Positions 14,522-24,321 of a DNA stretch of 49,592 nucleotides are shown in pieces. The position numbers and the translations under genes are program-made. Positions within the stretch are counted from its first letter, which is position 1. Every line of letters starts with the position of its first letter. The notes under the pieces were generated by a model, which was given only the letters and a program-made list of their open reading frames with translations, searched no databases and was not told the origin of the DNA. The stretch lies in contig JABSQN010000009.1 in the NCBI GenBank assembly GCA_013215825.1, positions 1 through 49,592 of the forward strand, in the 5' to 3' direction. This DNA is from Piscirickettsiaceae bacterium (GTDB lineage: Bacteria; Pseudomonadota; Gammaproteobacteria; Nitrosococcales; Methylophagaceae).

Positions 14522-15598
14522 TTATTCTGATGAACTAATTCGGTCATTAATATGAATAGCTAGTGTTGCCTTCATCACAATGGCATAGCTTACTTTTTCA
14601 AAGATCTTGAAAACCATTGCCACACCCGCATGCTCATCTGGCAAGGTAACTGTCGCATTCCGATCTTTACCTATATTCTCCGTATTGAAGAAAGTCTCAG
14701 ATTCTCTTCCAGAAAGAACGGGGTCGATTACTGTTTCACCTGCTTGATAGATAGATAAAACATGACCTATTTCTAAGTTATCTCGCGCCCCCTTGTTAAG
14801 CACCACCACTTGATATTGCCCTACCTGAGATACACCATCAAACACAGCAATAATTTGTCCATCCATACCCTGTTCAGGTGATCGAGGCATAAAATTCATT
14901 TCATAATCATCGGCAATAACTGGCAACAATCTATCGCCAACCATCACTTCACGCGTTGTTTTACGTAAGTTAACGGTTGCAGGATCCCCCATTACTTCCA
15001 CTAAAGCATCTGCAGTATAAATAGCTTCATAACCTAAAATTTCAGCAGTTTTAGGATCTTTATAGACTTGCCCACTACGGAATACACTGTAATGATCGCC
15101 TTGTTCTTCATCAAGGTTACGCACATACACTTTATCGCCAGCACCAGAAATTAAACGTTCTTCTGAGCCTGCAACAATATAAGGTGCTAATGCTAAGACT
15201 TCTTCACCCACCACTCGGGGACGAGTTAAAAATGCGCGAATAGCATTTAACGGAATGGTTGAAATCGCTTTTTCTAATGCGATTTCACGCACTTCTGGTG
15301 ACATTTTATATGCCGTTGCACCACGAGATAACTCCAGCACAGGGCGACCATCACGATAAACCAGCGAAATAATATCGCCAGGATAAATTAAATGCGGATT
15401 TTCAATCTGTGGATTAACCTGCCAAATATCAGGCCAGTGCCATGGATATTTTAAAAACATACCTGAAATATCCCACAATGTATCACCACGAACAACGACA
15501 TGTTGTTGTGGATGATCAGGATTCAAAACTACCTCTGTTGCCATTATTGACACACTAAAAGATAACAAGAATAAACTTAAAATTAAACGGCGCATCAT
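14522..15598 (-). CDS. Exported LysM-domain protein
   Basis: The protein has 358 residues with an N-terminal signal peptide (MMRRLILSLFLLSFSVSIMA). A single LysM peptidoglycan-binding domain covers about 33-80 (HVVVRGDTLWDISGMFLKYP...NPHLIYPGDIISL). The longer C-terminal part has no motif I recognise. A LysM protein directly upstream of dprA is a common gammaproteobacterial arrangement. GAGGAC precedes the ATG. It probably acts in the periplasm at the cell wall. Confidence 0.9.
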   Translation of the reverse strand: MMRRLILSLFLLSFSVSIMATEVVLNPDHPQQHVVVRGDTLWDISGMFLKYPWHWPDIWQVNPQIENPHLIYPGDIISLVYRDGRPVLELSRGATAYKMSPEVREIALEKAISTIPLNAIRAFLTRPRVVGEEVLALAPYIVAGSEERLISGAGDKVYVRNLDEEQGDHYSVFRSGQVYKDPKTAEILGYEAIYTADALVEVMGDPATVNLRKTTREVMVGDRLLPVIADDYEMNFMPRSPEQGMDGQIIAVFDGVSQVGQYQVVVLNKGARDNLEIGHVLSIYQAGETVIDPVLSGRESETFFNTENIGKDRNATVTLPDEHAGVAMVFKIFEKVSYAIVMKATLAIHINDRISSSE

Positions 15599-15760
15599 CG
15601 ATAAGTCCTCAATCGAAAGACAAAAAGTTAATAAATTACTTTAATAGTTAATCATAAGCGTAACCATTCTTGACAATTATCGCAAATATCTAGTTCACAT
15701 AAATAACAAACACAAGCAACTCTCGGCTAAATTCACCCCTATTTTTAATTCTATTCTCTG

Positions 15761-15801
15761 TATTAATACCGTTAAATAATGTATATTTAACAGTATTAAT
15801 A
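15761..15801. promoter_or_regulatory. 18-base near-perfect inverted repeat upstream of cytochrome c
   Basis: The arms TATTAATACCGTTAAATA (15761-15778) and TATTTAACAGTATTAATA (15784-15801) match at 17 of 18 positions across a 5-base centre. The repeat ends 23 bases before the cytochrome c ATG. It could be an operator for a dimeric regulator or a hairpin in the leader. It has no T tract, so a terminator is unlikely. Confidence 0.55.
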
Positions 15802-15824
15802 TTGAACTTAATGGAGTTATTGTT

Positions 15825-16142
15825 ATGAAAAAAATTGCATATTCTTTAATTGGTTTAACGGCACTTTTTGGTGCTAGTACCGCATTTGCTGCTGGTGATG
15901 CCGCTGCAGGAAAAGTTAAAGCCGCTATTTGTGCTGCGTGTCATGGTGCTAATGGTATTGCAATGATGCCTGGCTATCCGAACCTTGCCGGTCAAAATGA
16001 AGCTTACTTAGTTTCAGCATTGAAATCATATCGTGATAAAAAACGAAATGGCGGCATGGCAGCTATCATGCAAATGCAAGCTGCAAGTTTGTCTGATACC
16101 GATATTGATAATATTGCAGCACATTTTTCAAATCTAAAATAA
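15825..16142 (+). CDS. Small periplasmic c-type cytochrome (class I)
   Basis: The 105-residue product has a cleavable signal peptide ending around AFA-AG (about residue 23). One haem-binding CAACH sits at 36-40 (C36, C39, H40). A Met-rich stretch ([11 protein letters not shown]) probably supplies the axial ligand. The C terminus, [17 protein letters not shown], is typical of cytochrome c553/c4-like proteins. It should be a soluble periplasmic electron carrier. GGAG lies upstream of the ATG. A long inverted repeat precedes it and a terminator follows, so it looks monocistronic. Confidence 0.93.
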   Translation: MKKIAYSLIGLTALFGASTAFAAGDAAAGKVKAAICAACHGANGIAMMPGYPNLAGQNEAYLVSALKSYRDKKRNGGMAAIMQMQAASLSDTDIDNIAAHFSNLK

Positions 16143-16172
16143 ATTTTTAAACACCTTTAAAAATGGTTCTTT

Positions 16173-16201
16173 AAAAAGGCGGTCTTAATGATCGCCTTTT
16201 T
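16173..16201 (+). terminator. Intrinsic terminator after cytochrome c
   Basis: AAAAAGGCGGTC (16173-16184) pairs with GATCGCCTTTTT (16190-16201) with one G-T pair and a 5-base loop, ending in a T run. It separates the cytochrome gene from the def operon. The A run on the left would allow function in both directions. Confidence 0.9.
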
Positions 16202-16219
16202 AATATTTTGAGACTTTAA

Positions 16220-16720
16220 ATGGCAATAAAACAAATACTACGTTTTCCAGATCCTCGCCTGCGGAAAAAGGCTGTGTCTATTTCTGAGGTTACAGATAAA
16301 ATCCGTCAGTTAGCCGATGACATGTTGGAAACGATGTATGCCGCTCCAGGTATAGGTTTAGCTGCCAATCAAATTAATGTCCAAAAACGCATTGTTGTGA
16401 TGGATGTGTCTGAAGAAAAAGACTCACCTCTCGTCTTTATTAATCCTGAAATAATTAATAAAGAAGGCGAACGTGAATACGAAGAAGGTTGTCTTTCCGT
16501 ACCTGAAGCCTACGAAATGGTGACTCGTGCTGATAAGGTTAGCGTTACAGCATTAGATCGTGATGGCAACAGCTTTGAACTGGATGCCGATGACTTGTTG
16601 GCCACCTGCATTCAGCATGAAATAGATCACCTTGATGGCAAATTATTTGTTGATTACATTAGTAACTTAAAACGTCAACGAATTAAAAAACGTCTCGAAA
16701 AACAACTTAAACAAAAATAG
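16220..16720 (+). CDS. def: Peptide deformylase
   Basis: Removes the formyl group from the initiator Met of new proteins. It has 166 residues. All three metalloprotease motifs are present: GIGLAANQ (44-51), EGCLS (89-93, metal ligand C91) and HEIDH (133-137). It begins the long rightward gene run and is followed 6 bases later by fmt, the enzyme that adds the formyl group. Confidence 0.98.
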   Translation: MAIKQILRFPDPRLRKKAVSISEVTDKIRQLADDMLETMYAAPGIGLAANQINVQKRIVVMDVSEEKDSPLVFINPEIINKEGEREYEEGCLSVPEAYEMVTRADKVSVTALDRDGNSFELDADDLLATCIQHEIDHLDGKLFVDYISNLKRQRIKKRLEKQLKQK

Positions 16721-16726
16721 GCTACT

Positions 16727-17656
16727 ATGCGCATAATTTTTTCTGGAACGCCTGAGTTCGCAGCAGAAACATTACAAGCACTACTCTCTTCTGAACATGA
16801 AATCTGTGCAGTTTATACTCAACCTGATCGCCCTTCTGGTCGTGGACGGAAGCTTACAGCCAGCCCAGTTAAACAACTGGCTCTTGAACATAATATCCCT
16901 GTAGAGCAGCCTCTTAACTTTAAAGAAAATGCGGATAAAGAACAGTTAAAAAACTATAATGCAGACTTAATGATCGTCGTTGCCTATGGTCTGTTATTAC
17001 CCCAAGACGTGTTGGACACGCCTAAATTAGGTTGCGTTAATATCCATGCTTCACTATTGCCTCGCTGGCGCGGTGCAGCACCGATCCAACGAGCCATTCT
17101 TGCAGGGGACTCCACAACAGGCGTCTGCATTATGCAAATGGATGCAGGGCTAGATACAGGGCCTGTTCTCGCTCGTGATGAATGCCCAATTCATCACGAT
17201 GACACCGCACAAATATTGCATGATCGTCTTGCTAAAATCGGTGCGGACATATTACTCACGACATTAACGGATCTCGAAAATTTACAACAATCTGCCATAG
17301 CTCAAGACGATACTTTAATGTGTTATGCCCACAAACTCCGTAAAGATGAAGCCGCTATTGATTGGCAACATTCAGCCCAAAATATTGCTCAACAGGTTCA
17401 TGCTTTTAATCCATGGCCTGTAGCCCAAACACTATGGCAAGATAAGGTCTTCCGCATTTGGTCGGCAACTACTATCGATAAGCAACACAATGCCTCAGCA
17501 GGAGAAGTAGTTGCTGTAGATAAGCACGGCATCGATATCGCCACCGGAGACGGCGTGCTACGACTAACGGAAATCCAAGTGCCTGGTAAACGTGCCATGT
17601 CTGTTGCTGATTTTTTGAATGCAAATTCTCTCACTATAGGCGAACATCTTGGCTAA
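16727..17656 (+). CDS. fmt: Methionyl-tRNA formyltransferase
   Basis: Transfers a formyl group from 10-formyl-THF to initiator Met-tRNA. It has 309 residues. The N-terminal catalytic domain holds NIHASLLPRWRG (105-116) and the MDAGLDTGPV block; the C-terminal OB-like domain follows (HAFNPWPVA...). It overlaps rsmB by 8 bases. Confidence 0.98.
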   Translation: MRIIFSGTPEFAAETLQALLSSEHEICAVYTQPDRPSGRGRKLTASPVKQLALEHNIPVEQPLNFKENADKEQLKNYNADLMIVVAYGLLLPQDVLDTPKLGCVNIHASLLPRWRGAAPIQRAILAGDSTTGVCIMQMDAGLDTGPVLARDECPIHHDDTAQILHDRLAKIGADILLTTLTDLENLQQSAIAQDDTLMCYAHKLRKDEAAIDWQHSAQNIAQQVHAFNPWPVAQTLWQDKVFRIWSATTIDKQHNASAGEVVAVDKHGIDIATGDGVLRLTEIQVPGKRAMSVADFLNANSLTIGEHLG

Positions 17657-18953
17657 GAAACAATCTGCTCGCGCCAATGCTGCCCGCGTTATTGCCGAAG
17701 TCACACAACAGCACCGCTCACTTAACGGTGTATTAAGTCACGCTCTGCTTGCCTTGCCTGAAAACGAACGTAGCCTTTGCCAACAAATTTGTTATGGCGT
17801 TATACGTTGGCACCACCAGCTTCAAGCCATTGCATCTCAGCTGGTAAAAAAGCCACTTAAGAAAAAAGATGGCGATATTGCAGCTCTACTACTCTGTGGT
17901 TTATACCAACTTCGTGCCATGCGTATTCCTGCACATGCCGCCTTATCTGAAACGGTTAATGCCTGTAAGCAACTTGGCAAGCCGTGGGCAACTGGGCTTG
18001 TGAATGCAAGCTTGCGTAATTATCAGCGCGATCCAAGTAGCTTTGACGATAGCGCCTTACAACAAGATTCTGCTAAATATTCACACCCAGATTGGTTAAT
18101 TGAACGCTTCAAACAAGACTGGCCAGAACAATGGCCGGCGATACTCGATGCCAATAATCAACAGCCGCCAATGATGTTACGTGTCAACCAGCAATATGAT
18201 TCCCAAGATAATTACTTAAAGCGACTACAAAAAGCAGATATTGCAGCTAATGCTATCAACCAAACACCGCAAGGCATCTTATTAGATAGCCCTTGTGATG
18301 TTTATCAATTGCCAGGTTTTGAGCAAGGCCATGTCTCGGTACAAGATGGCGCCGCCCAACTGGTTGCCAAATTACTTGATTTAAAACCCAATCAACGGAT
18401 TCTTGATGCCTGCGCCGCCCCCGGAGGTAAAACCTGTCATATTTTAGAGTCTCAAACAGGCAATGCGGTTACCGCACTTGATATAGATCCAAAACGATTG
18501 GTACAAATTCAACAAAATACCGATCGTCTTAATCTCAGTGCCACGCTTATTGCCGCAGATGCGGGTGATATTACCAGTTGGTGGGATGGACAGAAGTTTG
18601 ATCGTATATTAATTGACGCTCCCTGCTCAGGAACAGGTGTTATCAGGCGACACCCTGATATTAAACTGCTTCGTCGCCCTGAAGATATTGCTAGTCTTGT
18701 TGAAAAACAACGGCAACTACTTGAAAGTTTATGGCCTTTGCTCAACACTGGTGGTTTATTGGTATACACCACCTGTTCGGCACTCAAACAGGAAAATGAG
18801 CAGCAGATTATGAATTTCTTACAGCAACACCCCGAAGCGCAAGAAGAAATTTCGACAGTTCCACCAGCAACACGTGCATCTGTTGGTTATCAACGCCTAC
18901 CTGGTGATGATGAATTAGACGGGTTTTATTATGCTTGCCTCAGCCACCGTTAA
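17649..18953 (+). CDS. rsmB: 16S rRNA (cytosine-967-C5)-methyltransferase
   Basis: RsmB (Sun) methylates C967 of 16S rRNA. The protein has 434 residues: an N-terminal NusB-like RNA-binding domain (to about 140), then a SAM methyltransferase domain with DACAAPGGKTCHIL. The two catalytic cysteines are visible in DAPCSGTGVIRRHPD and TTCSALKQENE. Translation appears to start at TTG 17649 inside the fmt 3' end, giving MAKKQSARANAARVI, which fits the family's N terminus. Confidence 0.96.
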   Translation: MAKKQSARANAARVIAEVTQQHRSLNGVLSHALLALPENERSLCQQICYGVIRWHHQLQAIASQLVKKPLKKKDGDIAALLLCGLYQLRAMRIPAHAALSETVNACKQLGKPWATGLVNASLRNYQRDPSSFDDSALQQDSAKYSHPDWLIERFKQDWPEQWPAILDANNQQPPMMLRVNQQYDSQDNYLKRLQKADIAANAINQTPQGILLDSPCDVYQLPGFEQGHVSVQDGAAQLVAKLLDLKPNQRILDACAAPGGKTCHILESQTGNAVTALDIDPKRLVQIQQNTDRLNLSATLIAADAGDITSWWDGQKFDRILIDAPCSGTGVIRRHPDIKLLRRPEDIASLVEKQRQLLESLWPLLNTGGLLVYTTCSALKQENEQQIMNFLQQHPEAQEEISTVPPATRASVGYQRLPGDDELDGFYYACLSHR

Positions 18954-19503
18954 GCGTTTATTGTTATTTAGCCTATTATTGCTATTAAGCAGTGCAGGCT
19001 ACGCCGCTAATTTTAAAGTACAATCCGCTCAAATCGAAAAAATCGGCAACGGCTATACTCTCAACGCCAAAATAAAGTATCTACTCACGCCAAGAGTTAA
19101 TGAGGCCCTGTCTAACGGCGTTCCCATAACATTTAAACAAGATATTGAACTCATCCATAGTATCCCTATTCTTGGCCGTTTTTGGCAATGGCAAGACGTT
19201 ATTTGGTCGATAACATTACGCTATGAGCTTCGCTATCACGCTCTTTCCGAACAATATGTAATGCAAGTATTAGATACTGGCCACCAGCGTAATTTTCCAT
19301 CATTAGAGTCAGCATTAACAGCACTCGGAACGATTAACTCACTGAGCTTGCCTCCTAAACACCTCACTGATATCGATGGCTTAATTTTACAAATTCGCAG
19401 TGGCTTAGATCTACATGCCTTACCAACTCCGATGCGGCCTGGTGCACTTATCTCAACAAAATGGCAACTCACTAGCCCATGGAAGGCTGCACTATGGCCT
19501 TAA
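18931..19503 (+). CDS. DUF4390 exported protein
   Basis: The 190-residue protein has a signal peptide (KRLLLFSLLLLLSSAGYA). It belongs to the DUF4390 family, which is regularly encoded between rsmB and ntrY in gammaproteobacteria; its function is unknown. The family assignment rests on position and on the patterns FWQWQDVIWSITLRYELRYHALSEQYVM and RNFPSLESALTALG. It overlaps rsmB by 23 bases and the start of ntrY by about 10. A periplasmic role connected with NtrY sensing is possible but is inference. Confidence 0.85.
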   Translation: MLASATVKRLLLFSLLLLLSSAGYAANFKVQSAQIEKIGNGYTLNAKIKYLLTPRVNEALSNGVPITFKQDIELIHSIPILGRFWQWQDVIWSITLRYELRYHALSEQYVMQVLDTGHQRNFPSLESALTALGTINSLSLPPKHLTDIDGLILQIRSGLDLHALPTPMRPGALISTKWQLTSPWKAALWP

Positions 19504-21659
19504 ACTTCATTAAACGATTAAGTTCAGGCACGGCACCCTACTTTATTCTTGCTTCATTGCTACTCGTTCTTGCCTACTTACTCAGCGCCGCAACAGAAGA
19601 CAGCTCCAAACTCAATAATTTATTCCTGCCTATTTTCGGCTTAGGTATTTTAAGTCTCGTCTTGCTTGCCACTATTTTAACTCGGAGTCTTTTACGACTA
19701 TATCGCGATTTCAAACAAAAAGAACCTGGTTCGCGCCTAACAATTCGTCTCGTCAGCCTTTTTGTTTTATTAATCTTAGTCTCAACAACTACTGTTTATA
19801 GCTTCTCTATCCACTTTCTCCACCGAGGCATTAATAGTTGGTTTGATGTTAATGTTGAACAAGCATTAAGTGACTCCTTAGAGCTGAGTCGTTCTGCATT
19901 TACTATTCGAATGCGAACATTACTCAAACAGTCAAGACTAATGGCGGGTGTACTCAGCGAGTTACCTCAAAGCGATCTTAACCGTAGCCTACAAGAACTA
20001 ACACGGCTTAGTGGTACGGTAGAGATGAATATTTGGACCATGGAAGGTAAAATCGTCACATCAAGCATAAAAGATGCGGCCATTATGATCCCCGATCGGC
20101 CCAATGAAGCAATTTTTCGTCAATTACAACAAGGCGAAGACTATATAGGACTTGATCCTAACCATGATGGTCAACTACAACTGCGAGTTGCCGTTCGCAT
20201 TCCAACAACACCAGCAGCACAACAAAAAACGATGCTACATGCTATTTTTGCAGTTAATGAACGCCTAGGTGTGCTCGGTAAAACGGTGCAAAATGCCTAT
20301 GCCGACTATAAAGAACTGAGTTACTTACGAAAACCACTGATCACCATCTTTACACTAACATTAAGCCTCATTGTATTACTCACAATATTAATGTCGATCT
20401 GGTTTGCTATTTGGATCTCACGGCGGATTGTAGAACCTCTAAAAGAACTAGCTGATGGCACACAATCTGTTGCCTCCGGTAACTATAATACTCAGTTATC
20501 AACCGCAGGACATGATGAGATCGGCTTCTTAGTTCGCTCCTTTAACCAAATGACACAGCGCTTAACCCAGGCTCGAAATAGTAGCCAAAGAAGCCATCGG
20601 CAATTGGAACAGCAAACAAATTATTTAAGCGCCGTGTTAGGTAGCCTTTCTAGTGGCGTTGTCACCTTCAATGAAAAACAATGTCTAAAAACAGCCAATA
20701 TTGCAAGTAACCGTATTTTAGACTGTGATTTACAACAGCTTCTTGAGTCGCCACTCTCGCAACTCAGTGAAAATCATCCTTATTTACAAGACTTTGTCCA
20801 ACTTCTCTCCACAAAAATTCAACACGCAACAAGCTGGCAACAAGAGTTAGAACTTCATCCCAATAAACATCAACAAACCTTGATGTGTCGAGGCACACCG
20901 CTGCCCAATGATGCAGGCTGGGTTATTGTATTCGACGATATTACAACCTTAATGCAAGCCCAGCGTAATGCCGCATGGGGAGAAGTTGCACGCCGCCTTG
21001 CCCATGAAATAAAGAACCCTTTAACACCGATACAACTATCGGCCGAGCGCTTACAACACAAATACCTTCCTCTCTTACCAGAAGATCAAACAGAGCTGCT
21101 AAACAAGCTCACCAATACCATTATTCGACAAGTTGATGCCATGAAAGAGATGGTTAATGATTTTTCAGACTATGCTCGTAATCCTAGCTTACAAATCGAA
21201 GACCACATCATAATTGATCTGATTAATGATGTTCTCACACTCTATCAATCAGATACTAAAAACACGATAACTCTAATAGAGAATCAAGAGGTATCAACAG
21301 TAAAAATTGATAGTAACCGCTTCCGTCAAGTGCTACACAATCTAGTGAAAAATGCCATAGAAGCCAGTAATGATGCTAAATTACCAATAAAGATTGAATT
21401 AAGTTATTCTCTTGTTCTACAAAACGATACCGACTGGCTAGAGCTAAAGGTGTGTGACCAAGGCCCGGGCATTCCCGATAATATGATTGATTCTTTGTTT
21501 GAACCTTACGCCACCAACAAGCCAAAAGGCACAGGACTCGGGCTCGCCATTGTTAAGAAAATCATTGAAGAACACCAAGGAATTGTTTGGGCTGAAAACC
21601 AAAGTCCTGATGGAGCCTGTATAATAATTCGCCTGCCTTTAGGGAATTCTAAATCGTGA
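19494..21659 (+). CDS. ntrY: Sensor histidine kinase NtrY
   Basis: A membrane sensor kinase with three N-terminal hydrophobic segments, a periplasmic region and a further transmembrane segment near 290-315. A HAMP domain (SRRIVEPLKELADGTQSVASG), a PAS-like region, a HisKA domain with the phospho-accepting His in LAHEIKNPLTPIQLS, and a HATPase domain follow. The HATPase has its N box (HNLVKNAIEAS), G1 (DQGPGIPDN) and G2 (GTGLGLAIVKKI). All catalytic boxes look intact. I start it at ATG 19494 because GGAAGG lies 7 bases before; the alternative ATG 19479 adds five residues. It overlaps ntrX by 4 bases (GTGA). Confidence 0.95.
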   Translation: MALNFIKRLSSGTAPYFILASLLLVLAYLLSAATEDSSKLNNLFLPIFGLGILSLVLLATILTRSLLRLYRDFKQKEPGSRLTIRLVSLFVLLILVSTTTVYSFSIHFLHRGINSWFDVNVEQALSDSLELSRSAFTIRMRTLLKQSRLMAGVLSELPQSDLNRSLQELTRLSGTVEMNIWTMEGKIVTSSIKDAAIMIPDRPNEAIFRQLQQGEDYIGLDPNHDGQLQLRVAVRIPTTPAAQQKTMLHAIFAVNERLGVLGKTVQNAYADYKELSYLRKPLITIFTLTLSLIVLLTILMSIWFAIWISRRIVEPLKELADGTQSVASGNYNTQLSTAGHDEIGFLVRSFNQMTQRLTQARNSSQRSHRQLEQQTNYLSAVLGSLSSGVVTFNEKQCLKTANIASNRILDCDLQQLLESPLSQLSENHPYLQDFVQLLSTKIQHATSWQQELELHPNKHQQTLMCRGTPLPNDAGWVIVFDDITTLMQAQRNAAWGEVARRLAHEIKNPLTPIQLSAERLQHKYLPLLPEDQTELLNKLTNTIIRQVDAMKEMVNDFSDYARNPSLQIEDHIIIDLINDVLTLYQSDTKNTITLIENQEVSTVKIDSNRFRQVLHNLVKNAIEASNDAKLPIKIELSYSLVLQNDTDWLELKVCDQGPGIPDNMIDSLFEPYATNKPKGTGLGLAIVKKIIEEHQGIVWAENQSPDGACIIIRLPLGNSKS

Positions 21660-22936
21660 ATAATACTGATAAACCCACTATTTTGGTCGTTGATGATGAG
21701 CCTGATATTCGGGGACTCATTAAAGATATTCTTGAGGATGAAGGCTACCAAGTCACCACCGCTGAAAATGGTGAAACAGCACGCACAGCACTTACCCAAC
21801 ATCGTCCTGACTTAATCTTGCTAGATATTTGGATGCCTGACATTGACGGCATCACCTTATTAAAAGAGTTTAAACAGCAAGATCCTCATCTCACTATTGT
21901 GATGATGTCAGGTCACGGCACAATTGAAACGGCCGTAGAAGCAACTCGCTTAGGTGCGTGCGACTTTATTGAAAAACCACTTTCAATGGCAAAATTACTC
22001 CACGGCGTTGAAGTTGCTCTTGAAAACCAAGCAAAGCAATCTAAAAAACAACACTTTGAAACACAAACGCCAGTTGGTAAAAGCCCACAAATCATCCTAT
22101 TATTAGAACAAGCCCAACGTGTTGCAAAGCACACCATGCCTATTCTATTACTCGGTGAAAGTGGCACTGGCAAACATTGTTTTGCTCGTTATTTGCACTC
22201 TATAGGCCAATTTTCAGATGGTAAATTTATTGAACTCACTGCCGAAACATTTCCTTTAGACAGCCTAAAACTATCCGCTTTAGTGAATAACACCTGCTTA
22301 TATATTGACGATGTTGCCCTGCTATCTCACAAAGCACAAATGCTATTTCTTCATATGCTAGAAAGCAATAAACTGGATAATTGCCAATTAATTTGTGCCA
22401 GCCAACACTCTTTGGAACAGGCAGTTAACAAAGACACATTTGAAGAATCGCTACTCTATCAACTCAACAGCATTACCTTGGCTATTCCTCCCTTGCGTGA
22501 CCATATTGAAGATATCCCTGAACTTGTTCATCATTTTGTTGACCAATTTACAACACAAGCCGATCTTCCCTATCGCCATTTTACGGTTGCAGCCCAAAAC
22601 AGACTGCGCAATCATCCTTGGTCTGGCAATGTGCTTGAGCTTAGAAGTATCATCCAGCGTTTATTACTGCTGGGAGAATCTGATGATATTGAAGAAACCG
22701 ATATTGCACTTACTTTAAAAGAAGCAACTGATTCGTCAGAAAATACAAATAACTCCTCTATTGATTACGATTTACCACTGCGCGAAGCACGCGAACAATT
22801 TGAACGTATTTATTTATTGCACCAGCTACAACAAACAGATGGTAATGTTGGCAAAGCCGCTAAACTCGCAGGAATGGAGCGCACTCATCTCTATCGTAAA
22901 CTCCGCTCTCTCGACATTGATACTAAACAGCTTTAG
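21656..22936 (+). CDS. ntrX: NtrX-like response regulator with degenerate AAA+ domain
   Basis: The partner of NtrY. The 426 residues comprise a receiver domain (acidic D13/D14, phospho-acceptor D57 in LLDIWMP, K107), an AAA+ domain, and a Fis-type helix-turn-helix (DGNVGKAAKLAGMERTHLYR). Walker A is intact (GESGTGKH, 167-174). However, only about 40 residues separate it from Walker B (TCLYIDD, 213-219), and the GAFTGA loop that contacts sigma-54 is absent. The usual arginine-finger segment FRxDLxxRLN reads FEESLLYQLN, and the sensor II GNVREL reads GNVLEL. It should bind DNA and be phosphorylated but should not activate sigma-54 polymerase. Start is GTG 21656. Confidence 0.93.
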   Translation: MNNTDKPTILVVDDEPDIRGLIKDILEDEGYQVTTAENGETARTALTQHRPDLILLDIWMPDIDGITLLKEFKQQDPHLTIVMMSGHGTIETAVEATRLGACDFIEKPLSMAKLLHGVEVALENQAKQSKKQHFETQTPVGKSPQIILLLEQAQRVAKHTMPILLLGESGTGKHCFARYLHSIGQFSDGKFIELTAETFPLDSLKLSALVNNTCLYIDDVALLSHKAQMLFLHMLESNKLDNCQLICASQHSLEQAVNKDTFEESLLYQLNSITLAIPPLRDHIEDIPELVHHFVDQFTTQADLPYRHFTVAAQNRLRNHPWSGNVLELRSIIQRLLLLGESDDIEETDIALTLKEATDSSENTNNSSIDYDLPLREAREQFERIYLLHQLQQTDGNVGKAAKLAGMERTHLYRKLRSLDIDTKQL

Positions 22937-22945
22937 GATGAAATT

Positions 22946-24319
22946 ATGAAAATTCTTATTCTTGGAGCAGGTCAAATTGGCTCATCCGTTGCCGCAAGTC
23001 TTGCGCGTGAAGATGATGATATTACCGTGGTTGATACCAATCCAGATTTTCTACAAGCTCTGCAAGATCATTATGATATTCGTACAGTGCAAGGCCATGC
23101 ATCACACCCCGATGTGTTAGCCCGTGCAGGTGCAGCAGATGCAGATCTTGTGCTCGCCGTAACCGACAATGATGAATCCAATATTGTCGCTTGCCAAATT
23201 TGTCACAACCTTTTCCACACGCCAACTAAAATCGCCCGTATCCGCAACAATACATACTTAGAAAATCCCGAAATATTTAACAACGATACCATTAGCATCG
23301 ACATGCTAATCAGCCCTGAACAAATCGTCACCGACTATATTGAACGACTTATCAATCACCCCAATGCATTGCAAGTACTTGATTTTGCAGGAGGGCGCGT
23401 ACAATTGGTAGCAGTAAAAGCTTTTCATGGCGGCCCTCTTGTTGGTAATCCATTGAAAGAACTCCGCGACCACATCCCTCAAACAGAAACACGCGTAGCA
23501 GCTATTTTTAGAGATGGTAGTCCGATCATTCCTAAAGCTGAAACCATTATAGAAGCGGGTGACGAAGTCTTCTTTATCGCCGCTAGCAAAGATATTATGT
23601 CTGTTATGGGCGAATTACGCCGCTTAGATAAGCCCTACAAACGCATTATGCTTGCCGGTGGCGGACAAATTGGCTCACGGCTTGCTAAAGCATTAGAAAA
23701 TGATTATCAGTTAAAACTGATTGAATCCAATCCAAAACGTGCTGAATTTTTAGCTGGTGAACTCTCAAATACCATTGTTTTACTAGGCGACGTTGCCAAT
23801 GAAGAGCTGTTGAAAGAAGAAGATATCGATCAAGTTGATCTATTCTGTGCTCTGACTAATGATGATGAAGCCAATATTCTATCTGCCATGCTGGCCAAAC
23901 GATTAGGTGCTCGAAAAGTCTTGTCGCTCATCAATCGCGCCGCCTATGTAGATCTTATCGAAAGTAGTAGTATTGATATTGCCTTATCGCCTCAACAAGC
24001 TACCATTGGTAGTCTTCTCGCTCATATTCGTCGTGGTGATATTGTTGCTGTTCATTCATTACGTCGTGGTGCTGCAGAAGCATTAGAAGCGATTGCTCAT
24101 GGCGACAAAAACTCATCATTAGTTGTCGGTCGCCGTATTGATGAAATAGGCTTGCCGCCGGGTACAACTATTGGCGCAATTGTTCGTAATGACAAAGTGA
24201 TTATCACCCATCATGACACCGTGATTGAAGCGGAAGATCACGTTATCTTATTCCTAATCAATAAGCGTTATATTCCTGAAGTTGAACGCTTATTCCAAGT
24301 TGGTTTTAGCTTCTTTTAA
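22946..24319 (+). CDS. trkA: Trk potassium uptake regulatory subunit TrkA
   Basis: A cytoplasmic NAD-binding regulator of the Trk/Ktr K+ channel. The 457 residues contain two RCK modules. The first starts with [17 protein letters not shown] and the second with [18 protein letters not shown], each followed by a TrkA-C domain. No trkH/trkG membrane partner is in this window. It lies 9 bases after ntrX, and this ntrYX-trkA order is common in gammaproteobacteria. Confidence 0.97.
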   Translation: MKILILGAGQIGSSVAASLAREDDDITVVDTNPDFLQALQDHYDIRTVQGHASHPDVLARAGAADADLVLAVTDNDESNIVACQICHNLFHTPTKIARIRNNTYLENPEIFNNDTISIDMLISPEQIVTDYIERLINHPNALQVLDFAGGRVQLVAVKAFHGGPLVGNPLKELRDHIPQTETRVAAIFRDGSPIIPKAETIIEAGDEVFFIAASKDIMSVMGELRRLDKPYKRIMLAGGGQIGSRLAKALENDYQLKLIESNPKRAEFLAGELSNTIVLLGDVANEELLKEEDIDQVDLFCALTNDDEANILSAMLAKRLGARKVLSLINRAAYVDLIESSSIDIALSPQQATIGSLLAHIRRGDIVAVHSLRRGAAEALEAIAHGDKNSSLVVGRRIDEIGLPPGTTIGAIVRNDKVIITHHDTVIEAEDHVILFLINKRYIPEVERLFQVGFSFF

Positions 24320-24321
24320 CA

